Notes under the pieces: generated by a model
The model's input: only the letters and a program-made list of their open reading frames with translations
Database searches by the model: none
What the model was told of the DNA's origin: nothing
Position numbers and translations under genes: made by a program
Source of the DNA: an uncultured Flavobacterium sp.
GTDB taxonomy: Bacteria; Bacteroidota; Bacteroidia; Flavobacteriales; Flavobacteriaceae
DNA: 64,000 nucleotides
Direction of reading: 5' to 3'
NCBI RefSeq assembly: GCF_946478785.1
Contig: NZ_CAMLDD010000002.1
Coordinates: 62,001-126,000 of the forward strand
Shown: piece by piece, positions 9,331-16,756 of the stretch
Numbering within the stretch: the first letter of the stretch is position 1
Layout: every line of letters starts with the position of its first letter

Positions 9331-9813
9331 TTATTCTTTCAAATAATTAACTAATAAAGCCGCTATATTATCTTCATATTCACAATATTCATCATCTAAT
9401 TCGCTAAGAAAATTATTCAATTCATTATCAAACTCATATAATCCTGTTATTTTTCCCGATAATAATTCAACTCTAAAAATATTATCTGATACTTTTTCTT
9501 TATTTACAAAATTATATGCCTTTTCTAGTAATAAAGCTGATTTATTGGCTTTAATCAATTGCAAAGAACCAATAGTATCCTTAGCAAATTGACCATAGCC
9601 ATTAATAAAATATTGATTAAATCCTCCATTTGCAACTTCTTCGTCAAGAATAGCAATATGATAAGTTACTTTTTCTTTTTCAGGCAAATAATATATATAA
9701 TTGTACCAATTTTCATCAATATTAATTAACCATTCTTCTTTTATTCCTTCTACTGCATTGGAATAATAAAAATCAACTAAATTTTCATCTAATGTATCAT
9801 CTATTTCACTCAT
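9331..9813 (-). CDS. DUF4375 (DMP19-like) immunity protein
   Basis: A 160-residue acidic soluble protein with the DUF4375 signature EVANGGFNQYFINGYG near residues 74-89. This family is a recurrent immunity partner in polymorphic toxin loci. It overlaps the upstream orphan Rhs tip by 4 bp (ATGA), so the two are translationally coupled, which is strong context for neutralising that tip's toxin. It is cytoplasmic, as expected for protection against a nuclease. The start is fixed by the overlap. Confidence 0.82.
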   Translation of the reverse strand: MSEIDDTLDENLVDFYYSNAVEGIKEEWLINIDENWYNYIYYLPEKEKVTYHIAILDEEVANGGFNQYFINGYGQFAKDTIGSLQLIKANKSALLLEKAYNFVNKEKVSDNIFRVELLSGKITGLYEFDNELNNFLSELDDEYCEYEDNIAALLVNYLKE

Positions 9814-10799
9814 CTTTGTGGTTTCTTAAAATATTTTGGATATTTACTCTTATTTAAATCTATAAGTTCTTTTATTTTTACATTTGGTACTTTATATACT
9901 CTTCTCAATTCAAATGCATCTCTAGCAACTAAATTACGAACTGGATTAACTGCTTTTAAATCAAAATCTTTGGTGCTTCTTTTTAATATTCCCAGATATG
10001 GTTTTTTAACTGTATGCCCTATTTTATTAATTAATATACTTGGAGCTGTAGCTGGATCATATCCCTTGATTAATTTTTTCATAATTGCTGCCTGTCCTGC
10101 ATGATGTGCATCTAATCCTGTATTTATCGCAATTTTTCTCAAAGCAGCATATTCACCAACTTGAAATTCTAAATGCGTGGAAAATGTAGAAACAGGGAGC
10201 TTCTTTGATGCATAAAATTCCAACACGAATATAGAAGCTCCAGCAGTAAATCCTCCTGCTTCATTTCTCGACATATTAGGAATATTTTGCACTTTATTTC
10301 CAAACTCAACCATTGCGTTGGCTGTCTTATTTTCAATCCCCATTGCTTGGGTTAAGCCTGGAATACAATCCCCTACAAGTAATGAAACCCCATTAAAAAA
10401 ATTATAAGTTATATCCAAACTTTTCTTACCTGGTTCTCTCACAAATTCATCTACACCAGTATTAAAATTATTGTTATAAGTTGAAACTGTTCTATTCCAT
10501 CCTTCTAAAAAGGTTCCCTCTGTTTCTGCTTTTTTCTTATCCTCTGTTTTTGTTGCTTCTAATCCTTCTAACTCAATCATGTCAATAACTCTATTCTCAC
10601 TAAATGCGAATGGGCTATTTGATGGATATTCGGGTTCAAGAGGATCTGTTGCAAAGAATCTACCAATCCTCGGATCGTGCATTCTAAATTCATAATTCAA
10701 AGAGTTTCCTTCACCTTTCAATTCATTATCCATTTCCTGTCCCTGGAATCCAAAGCGATAGCTACTTTGAGGCAGCGCATTCGGTTTAGGCACTATCAT
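9810..10799 (-). CDS. Orphan Rhs C-terminal tip with putative HHxGQ/GHT nuclease toxin
   Basis: This is a displaced Rhs tip, not a full Rhs gene. The listed start is the first ATG, but the frame already encodes YPFG just upstream (10800-10811), and no YD repeats precede it. Residues ~15-80 are the end of an Rhs core (YRFGFQGQEMDNELKGEG, FRMHDPRIGRFFATDPL, then ELEGLEA in place of DPxGL). Residues ~85-329 are a unique tip ending in a Lys-rich domain with GLDAHHAGQAAIMKKL and INKIGHT. Paired histidines of this kind suggest a metal-dependent nuclease, which is inference. It is coupled to DUF4375 immunity. Without a core or signal peptide it cannot be delivered by itself and is best seen as a silent cassette that can recombine into the main rhs gene. 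Confidence 0.75.
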   Translation of the reverse strand: MIVPKPNALPQSSYRFGFQGQEMDNELKGEGNSLNYEFRMHDPRIGRFFATDPLEPEYPSNSPFAFSENRVIDMIELEGLEATKTEDKKKAETEGTFLEGWNRTVSTYNNNFNTGVDEFVREPGKKSLDITYNFFNGVSLLVGDCIPGLTQAMGIENKTANAMVEFGNKVQNIPNMSRNEAGGFTAGASIFVLEFYASKKLPVSTFSTHLEFQVGEYAALRKIAINTGLDAHHAGQAAIMKKLIKGYDPATAPSILINKIGHTVKKPYLGILKRSTKDFDLKAVNPVRNLVARDAFELRRVYKVPNVKIKELIDLNKSKYPKYFKKPQR

Positions 10800-10818
10800 A
10801 CCAAAAGGGTAACACCTT

Positions 10819-10930
10819 ATACGCTTTTTATCATTGATATGTCATCTTAAGAACGTGCAACAAACATATACAAAAAAACCGTTTGGATTATCTCCAAACG
10901 GTCATTTTTATACTACAATACGCTTTTTAT
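10819..10930. repeat. 13-bp direct repeats ATACGCTTTTTAT at the island's left end
   Basis: ATACGCTTTTTAT occurs at 10819-10831 and again at 10918-10930, bracketing the terminator at 10878-10902. The position between the recombinase operon and the truncated Rhs tip fits recombinase core or accessory sites. No copy was found at the right end. Confidence 0.4.
10878..10902 (-). terminator. Intrinsic terminator of the tyrosine recombinase operon
   Basis: A perfect 10-bp stem ACCGTTTGGA (10878-10887) / TCCAAACGGT (10893-10902) with a 5-nt loop. On the minus strand it is followed by seven T. It separates the recombinase genes from the orphan Rhs tip. Confidence 0.85.
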
Positions 10931-10943
10931 TTGTCTGTAATAT

Positions 10944-11840
10944 TCAATTATAGTCAAATTTCTCCATCGGATGATTGTATTCCAATTTCAATTTGAGGTC
11001 ATCGATGCTTTTGAAATCATATCGTTGAACACTCGTTACATACCGATAACCACCCAAATACTGGGCTTGCCTGAGTCCCAATTCCTTGACCCAAATCGAC
11101 ATTCTGGACTGTTTCAATTGTTTAAAATCCTTCACGTAATGAAACTCCCGTTTGAGGCGTTTCATCATTCTGGACAGTACAGCCTCCAATCCCGATGCAT
11201 CGCCACAGCTGAAAAACAACCTGCTGGTCTGGATTCCGTATTCCAATGCCAGTCTGGGTCTTATATCATAAATATATTGGGACAGGTGCATCATTTGTTT
11301 GGGATTCAGGCTGATGTACCGCTCGTTGGTGGTGAGAGTCTGGCTTACATGCAATCTGGCTTCTTCCAGTTTCAAGTCTTCCAAATCCAGTATTGCTAGC
11401 TCGTTGCGCTGTAATCCCAAAAAGACCATCATGCCCAAAATACACCTGTCCCGTTTCTGAACCAACGTACTGGCTGAGGTATCCCGATAGAGGACTTGCA
11501 AAAATTCTTCATCGAGCAACTGTGTTGGGGTCTTGCTTTCCCTTTTTGCCAGATGAACCAATAAAGCAGGATTTGATTGCAACCTGATGGCTTGGTTGAA
11601 ATGAGTAATTGCCGTTTTGTAAACCTTACTATTTTGAAAAGAATCGCCTTTGTTTCTTCGATACGCCAGAAAGTCATAGGTTTGATTGAGCGTCATCTTT
11701 TTGGGTTCGATGCTGTTTGCTGTCAGCCAGTCCAGATAACTGTTGATGCATGTCCTATAGCCTTTGAATGTGGTTGGTGTGTAGCCTAATTCGGTTGTGA
11801 TATAGCTTTTGAACTTCATTAGTAATTTTTCCTTATCCAT
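10944..11840 (-). CDS. Tyrosine recombinase-like protein with degenerate active site
   Basis: A 298-residue member of the phage-integrase fold, with a SAM-like N-terminal core-binding domain (about 1-95) and a C-terminal catalytic-type domain. The first catalytic Arg is kept (R145 in GLQRNEL) and a candidate nucleophile Tyr is present (Y274 in SVQRYDF). The HxxR box is replaced (K240 and K243 in KQLKQSR), and the LGH histidine is Gly (YLGG, about 264). It overlaps the intact recombinase gene by 8 bp, suggesting stoichiometric co-expression and a structural or regulatory partner role. Paired and triple tyrosine recombinases are known in Tn554-type elements. Confidence 0.8.
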   Translation of the reverse strand: MDKEKLLMKFKSYITTELGYTPTTFKGYRTCINSYLDWLTANSIEPKKMTLNQTYDFLAYRRNKGDSFQNSKVYKTAITHFNQAIRLQSNPALLVHLAKRESKTPTQLLDEEFLQVLYRDTSASTLVQKRDRCILGMMVFLGLQRNELAILDLEDLKLEEARLHVSQTLTTNERYISLNPKQMMHLSQYIYDIRPRLALEYGIQTSRLFFSCGDASGLEAVLSRMMKRLKREFHYVKDFKQLKQSRMSIWVKELGLRQAQYLGGYRYVTSVQRYDFKSIDDLKLKLEYNHPMEKFDYN

Positions 11841-12762
11841 AATATTCGTTTTTTAAGTGAGTATAAATCATTGTTGAATCCAGACATGTATGTCCGAGGA
11901 ACTTTGCCACGTCTTCGATGGTCATGTTGCGGTGCAGATGCGTGGCTATCGAATGCCTGAGCAAATGGCAGGTCACGCTTTTACCGATGTTTATTCTTTC
12001 GGACAACCTCTCCATTACTTTGGCTAGTGTGCTGTTGCTCATTTGTGTTCCTCGCTCCGTGATTAGAAAACTCGTTAAATTGCTATTGCTATCGAGCATC
12101 ATGGTACGAACGTTGAACAGATACTCTTCAATATTCTGCTGGACTCTGGCAGACATTGGAACGTCTCTGGCATGTTTGGTTTTGGATTTATCAATATGGA
12201 TACGACCTTTATTCAAATCAATTTCCGATATTTCAAGCTCGAGGGCTTCTTTTCGTCTGAGTCCACAACCATAGAGTAGGCTTAGAACCGCTTTGTCCCT
12301 GATTCCCAAAAGACTGTTATCACAAGCGTTGAAGAGTATCTCAACTTCATTCTCCAGCAGGATTTCTTTTGGTGGTTTCTGGGTATTGTCAATCCTGATT
12401 AGGATACCGCTCTGACCATGACCGATTTCGTTCTGCTGGCTCATGACAAACTCAATGAACCTCAATACCGCTTCCCGATGTTTGAGCAGGTATGCCGTTG
12501 ACATTGTTGCGTCCTTGGTCTGGAGCGGTCTGTTTTTCAGATACTCAAAATAACTACTGATTAGTTTTTGATTGATTTGATTCAGACTGGTGATGCTGTT
12601 CTGTTCCAGATAATACAGAAACTCGTTTACACTGTTGGGTTTGTTATAGACTTGACTCTGTGAAGCTCCTTGTGTTTGCAATCGGATGGTGAAGCGTTCC
12701 AAAGCTTCAATGAATGTGATAGTATGTAATTCGAGTTTCTTCATGTTTTCCTTTATATACAT
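11833..12762 (-). CDS. Tyrosine recombinase/integrase, active site intact
   Basis: A 309-residue XerC/D-like recombinase. Catalytic residues are all visible: R169 (GCGLRRKEAL), Lys in the beta-hairpin (DKSKTKHARD), H266xxR269 (HLLRHS), H291 (FLGH) and nucleophile Y300 (STMIYTHL). The N-terminal SAM-like domain spans about residues 15-110. An alternative start is the Met at residue 7. It is translated just before the degenerate recombinase with an 8-bp overlap, and 90 bp after the 553-residue element protein. It is the probable strand-exchange enzyme of the island. Confidence 0.9.
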   Translation of the reverse strand: MYIKENMKKLELHTITFIEALERFTIRLQTQGASQSQVYNKPNSVNEFLYYLEQNSITSLNQINQKLISSYFEYLKNRPLQTKDATMSTAYLLKHREAVLRFIEFVMSQQNEIGHGQSGILIRIDNTQKPPKEILLENEVEILFNACDNSLLGIRDKAVLSLLYGCGLRRKEALELEISEIDLNKGRIHIDKSKTKHARDVPMSARVQQNIEEYLFNVRTMMLDSNSNLTSFLITERGTQMSNSTLAKVMERLSERINIGKSVTCHLLRHSIATHLHRNMTIEDVAKFLGHTCLDSTMIYTHLKNEYYG

Positions 12763-12852
12763 TGTTTGAGTTTCTCAATATTCGGGTCTAGGTCAGTAAG
12801 CATAAGGCTTAACCTAGTGAGAAACTTGTGATTTGCTTCTGGGATACCCATT

Positions 12853-14514
12853 TTACAATGCTAGTATCTCATTTTTGAACGTTTCGTACTGCTGTGCTGT
12901 ATCGCTGGAATCGTTCCAACTCACCACCTTGTAACTGTATCCATCTCTTTGGTTTCCTCCTGTACGCTCGAGCTTCCCATAATCGTATAAGATGTTGATG
13001 TGCCTTGCCAGACTCGACGGACTCACCTTTAGTTTGGCTCTCATGTCCTTAACCAGAAAATCAGCCTCCTGATGGTCTTCTTTGTGGTCTCTCAGTAGCG
13101 TTTTCTTGATTCTTGCCAGTGTTCCCGATACGTTGAAAGAAAGTTCCTTTTCTTCCTTGAACCAGATTTCCCGAAAAAGTTCCAACGCTTGTACCATGTG
13201 CCTTGGCTCAACTTCAATCTGCCACGCTCCATTTTTCTGAATTATTGAGAGCTGTTTTTGATGCAGTAAAGCGATGAGGTTCGTTACTCTTAGAAATTGG
13301 CTTATCAGCTTATTATCCTTGTTGAAGGTGGCTGAAATATTGAGCTGTTCCAAATAGGGATTAACTACAGTCATGCTCTTTATCTCTCGAAATAAGCCTT
13401 GCAATTGTCTTTGGTTGTTCTGTGTTTGTTTATCATCTAAAAGCCCCGCAAATCGCTTTATTTCGAGTGTAGTAATCGCTTCTTTGATTGCATTACTATT
13501 AGAAATTGGCAGAGCCATTACGGTATCCGAGTTCATAAGCTCATGGTAGCCTTTAGACGTTGAACTGATAAAGCTAAGATTTCCCTTTACCGATTTGTTG
13601 CTGGCTCTGTATGTGCCTTGCTCCGTGTTTTCTGTGACCAGTCTGTTAACCTGACCTTGCAGGATAAGTTCTGTGATAGCCATGTTCTTCTTACCTAACG
13701 TGTCGATGCTTGGCAAAAGCAGTGCCTTATTTTTCCAATAGTTCTCATTTGGAGCGTAATACAGCACACTGTCCGATATTGAGGTCTTGAATCGGGCGGT
13801 CTCTGCTGGCAGTACGCTTGAAAAGCTCTTGATTATCTCGCTGGTCAGTTCTGAACTTCCTTGCAGGATTCCGTGCATCACACTGGTTTGTTTACTGCTT
13901 AGCGCAATAAGAAACAATTTGAGCGCTATCTGCCCACATGGCACGCCTGATTGGGTTAAAAGCAATTGAAGGTCTTCCAATAGCGTTTCGCTTTTCAGAA
14001 GCTTGGCTGTCTTTTTCTGCTCATGGCTCGTACTCATTGGTATCACGGGCTTTTCTTCTTTGCCTGTAGATTTGTCTTTGCGGTACGATTCCAACCTTTC
14101 GGTCAGGTCATAGATAAAATCAGCTATTTGGGTTGATTCCAGTTTCAATTTGATGCTTGCCTGTTTGATAAAATGTTGGATATTATTCTCGTTGTACAAA
14201 TCTACATTGTTGCGGTACACGTCTTGCACGCTCATTTGTGGTCTTCTGGAAATTTTAAGCATCACCTGAAAACGGTTCAGGGCTATCGTATTGATACCTC
14301 CAATTACTTCCGCTTCAAGATTTCCGCTCTGGTATTTGATAAAATCGGTGCTGGTTAAATCCAGTCCGTAACCATTAACCAAAGCTTCTTCGCCTTGTAG
14401 GGTAGTTTTCGGGTCAAAATCGATTTTTATAAATCCTTGTGTTGAAGTTAATGCGTTGTTGCTTATGGCGATATTGGTATTTTTCATGTTGTTGAATACG
14501 TTAAAATTAGACAT
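12853..14514 (-). CDS. Primase/helicase-like mobile element protein with lost P-loop
   Basis: A 553-residue protein. Residues ~195-350 follow the pattern of the ATPase domain found in CHC2-primase-type proteins of mobile elements (SISDSVLYYAPNE, KNKALLLPSIDTL, a QGQVNRL loop). The expected GPSGSGKS loop is replaced by HGILQGSSELTSEI (214-227), so ATP hydrolysis looks lost. The last ~75 residues look like a winged helix (RAKLKVSPSSLARHINILYDYGKLER). I infer a DNA-binding accessory or replication-derived protein acting with the recombinases downstream. The match is by pattern memory, not alignment. A TACCTTTG box lies 163 bp upstream. Confidence 0.5.
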   Translation of the reverse strand: MSNFNVFNNMKNTNIAISNNALTSTQGFIKIDFDPKTTLQGEEALVNGYGLDLTSTDFIKYQSGNLEAEVIGGINTIALNRFQVMLKISRRPQMSVQDVYRNNVDLYNENNIQHFIKQASIKLKLESTQIADFIYDLTERLESYRKDKSTGKEEKPVIPMSTSHEQKKTAKLLKSETLLEDLQLLLTQSGVPCGQIALKLFLIALSSKQTSVMHGILQGSSELTSEIIKSFSSVLPAETARFKTSISDSVLYYAPNENYWKNKALLLPSIDTLGKKNMAITELILQGQVNRLVTENTEQGTYRASNKSVKGNLSFISSTSKGYHELMNSDTVMALPISNSNAIKEAITTLEIKRFAGLLDDKQTQNNQRQLQGLFREIKSMTVVNPYLEQLNISATFNKDNKLISQFLRVTNLIALLHQKQLSIIQKNGAWQIEVEPRHMVQALELFREIWFKEEKELSFNVSGTLARIKKTLLRDHKEDHQEADFLVKDMRAKLKVSPSSLARHINILYDYGKLERTGGNQRDGYSYKVVSWNDSSDTAQQYETFKNEILAL

Positions 14515-14950
14515 AGGTTTGGCTGTTCGAAATATTGAATCGAATAATCAATTTGAAATATATTTTGATTTTTTGAGCTTGCTGTTCAGCTTTACAACTT
14601 GCTCTTTTTCCATTCTTTAGCTATCAGAATGGCGATAAGATTCTTGCAATAATCTTTTTCCTTTTGTTTTGTTTGACAAAGGTAAGTGATATTTTCGAGA
14701 CTTTTTTTTTGGTAACTTAATCACGTTATGTAAGACGACTTAACCTAAATGACTTAAGTCTTTCTAAAAAATAAAACACTGATTTAAAACAAGTTGACTT
14801 TTCGTGATTTTTTAATATGTTAAAATGTATTAAAAATATTTAACATATTTTAATAAATAATTAACACAATTACCTGCTTTGATTTTCAATTTAAATACGT
14901 ATGATATAACTCAATTAAGTTATATAAAAATATTTGATAACTAAATCTAT
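14515..14950. other. AT-rich divergent-free spacer inside the island
   Basis: Noncoding region between the serine recombinase stop and the start of the 553-residue protein, much more AT-rich than the genes around it. It contains the promoter box at 14677-14684 and a TTTAACATATTTTAATA-type AT stretch near 14820-14860. Confidence 0.5.
14677..14684 (-). promoter_or_regulatory. Promoter -7 box (TACCTTTG) for the recombinase operon
   Basis: A perfect TAnnTTTG match on the minus strand, about 163 bases before the 553-residue protein's ATG. No clear -33 TTG was seen. Confidence 0.45.
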
Positions 14951-15628
14951 TTATGCAACCATTGCCGTCGCTCTGTTATATAATTGAAGAACTGTAGGAG
15001 CATAAAACTTATTGCCATGTCTAGTCTTGAAATTCAACTGATTAAGATAGTCGGCAATCTGTCTGTAGCTCATTTCTTTCTCTTTGCAGTTGAGGATTAT
15101 AGACTGAGCCTGACGATTTCTATCATTGTTCATCGCATTTTCCTTGATTTTATTGACACCTTTGGCTCTGGCTTCGCTGGTCAGATTTTTCGGATTACCC
15201 AATTTTACTCCTTTTTTCTTAAGTTCAGCAAGCGCAAGTTTGGTTCTGGAGCTGATAAGCTTGGCTTCCTGTTCCGCTAAGGCACTAAATATATGGATGG
15301 TAAAGTTGTTGGCTGATGGCATGTCTACCGCTAAAAACTCGATGCCTGCATCCATTAGAGAGCTCACAAAGCTCACGTTGCGGGCAAGACGGTCTAACTT
15401 GGCGATGATAAGGATTGCACCTTCATTTTTTGCCAGTTGGATTGCCTTATGGATTTCAACACGTTCACGCTTATTTGTACCCGTTTCAATCTCGGTAAAA
15501 TCCTTCAAGATAATCCCGTCCTGTGAAGTGACGTATTTTTCAACGGAACTCTTTTGGGCTGATAATCCTAATCCAGAGATTCCCTGCTCTTTTCGGCTCA
15601 CACGATAATAGGCGATATACTTTTTCAT
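14951..15628 (-). CDS. Serine recombinase (resolvase/invertase family)
   Basis: A 225-residue small serine recombinase. The nucleophile Ser is S11 in YYRVSRKEQG, and the conserved block AKLDRLARN (about residues 76-84) and the E helix (SALAEQEAKLISSRTKLAL) are intact. The C-terminal part (MSYRQIADYLNQLNFKTRHG) is a resolvase-type helix-turn-helix. It may resolve element cointegrates or drive inversion. Repeated CCAGG / CCTGG motifs in the 15680-15740 upstream region could be its recombination or operator site (inference). Confidence 0.9.
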   Translation of the reverse strand: MKKYIAYYRVSRKEQGISGLGLSAQKSSVEKYVTSQDGIILKDFTEIETGTNKRERVEIHKAIQLAKNEGAILIIAKLDRLARNVSFVSSLMDAGIEFLAVDMPSANNFTIHIFSALAEQEAKLISSRTKLALAELKKKGVKLGNPKNLTSEARAKGVNKIKENAMNNDRNRQAQSIILNCKEKEMSYRQIADYLNQLNFKTRHGNKFYAPTVLQLYNRATAMVA

Positions 15629-15763
15629 ATTGTTCTGATTAAATCTTAAACGGTCGTTTGTGATTTATTACACTGCAAAGATTCCAGGCTTTTTTGGATT
15701 ATCCTAGAAAAATCCTGGTTTTCCTGGGCTCGCAGGTTTTTCGGGTCATTCTGGAGCACAAAA

Positions 15764-15784
15764 AAAGAGGCGTTTAGCCTCTTT
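15764..15784 (-). terminator. Intrinsic terminator overlapping the small ORF stop
   Basis: AAAGAGGC (15764-15771), loop GTTTA, GCCTCTTT (15777-15784), followed on the minus strand by a run of seven T. The TAA stop of the 48-residue ORF lies in the loop. It would separate that ORF from the serine recombinase. Confidence 0.8.
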
Positions 15785-15920
15785 CCTTTGACTGTAGCAG
15801 TCGTGAAAACTCTTCAAGTTCCTGTTCCGTGAAGTTCATCGCTTTAAACGATAACGGGTATCTGACTTTTTGTGTCTTAAGTACTTGTTTTAGTTGGGAT
15901 AAGCTTATTACTATTTTCAT
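15774..15920 (-). CDS. Small 48-residue protein of the island
   Basis: ATG at 15920, stop TAA at 15774-15776. The product reads MKIVISLSQLKQVLK... and ends EEFSRLLQSKERG. A purine-rich AAAAAGAGAAC stretch lies just before the ATG, and a perfect intrinsic terminator is wrapped around the stop codon; both argue for a real gene. The product is charged and probably helical, with no recognised domain. A small regulator of the neighbouring serine recombinase is possible but unproven. Confidence 0.55.
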   Translation of the reverse strand: MKIVISLSQLKQVLKTQKVRYPLSFKAMNFTEQELEEFSRLLQSKERG

Positions 15921-16756
15921 GTTCTCTTTTTCTATAAATATGGTCGGAAATCAAATTCGATTTTTTTTATCAGAAATTTTTTGCCATTTTCTCATCAGAT
16001 TTTTTTTCTTCATTTTTGGTAGCGCAGTTTACGGACATATCAGAGCTACGGGTCAGGAGAAGTACACTTTTTCGGATGTACACGGGTAGGTAACTTGGCT
16101 CTGGAGCATTAGTGTTTACAGGGGGTGCGGGGGTATGCGTGAACATGGAGCTGTCTGTTGAGATTGATTACTTCATTTACAGACTTACCAGCGTTTACAG
16201 GAGCATCTGTAGCCTTCGAGGAACACGATTACGGGGTTAAGGTACTATAAAGGTACAGATAGGGGAAATATCTATCTCTTCCTTTCTCTATCATATATGT
16301 TACTTAATATCTGATAGAAGAATTAGGTCATAATCCTATTGCTATCAAGGGTTAAGAGAGTATTGTCTCTTGTGGGGTTATGCGCAGTTTGCGCTATTGA
16401 CCATGCTGGTGAGGTTTAATCTTATCTCTCCAATCCTCTATCATATATGTTACTTATTATAGACATGTAATAACACCAGTTATATCAAGGGATACAGACG
16501 TATTTTCACCATGACGTTATGCGCAGTTTGCGCTACTCAAAAATGCGGGTCTGCAAAATAATATCAAATATTTTAAAAATAGTTGTCCAAAACTATTGAT
16601 TGTTATTTGATTTAGAAGTATAATTGGTGATAACTGAGAGAAAACTCATTAAAATCCTTGATTGCTGGATTGTCGCGAATCCAGCTTCTCTTATCAAGTC
16701 AATCTAAGAGACAATAATCCATCCATGTGATGGAAAGAGAATAAGAGAATATCAAA
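15921..16756. other. Repeat-rich noncoding region before the polymerase-like gene
   Basis: 836 bp with no convincing ORF. It contains long direct repeats (16283-16535), a third GCGCAGTTT-like motif near 16022 and an AT-rich stretch at 16550-16620. Position and structure fit a replication origin or a control region. Confidence 0.5.
16283..16535. repeat. Tandem long direct repeat with GCGCA-GTT-TGCGC palindromes
   Basis: CTCTATCATATATGTTACTTA occurs at about 16286 and 16436 (period ~150). ATCAAGGG follows in each unit. GTTATGCGCAGTTTGCGCTA occurs at 16377-16396 and 16516-16535 (period 139) and contains the inverted repeat GCGCA/TGCGC. Two ordered units of this kind directly upstream of a replication-type gene resemble iterons. 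Confidence 0.65.

Noticed and set aside
10971..15608. Many plus-strand ORFs opposite the recombinase and 553-residue genes
   Set aside because: They are antisense shadows of well-supported genes and encode low-complexity or unlikely peptides.
15829..16089. 86-codon plus-strand ORF with hydrophobic stretches
   Set aside because: It overlaps the better supported 48-residue minus-strand ORF, has Phe runs typical of AT-rich noncoding DNA and no family features.
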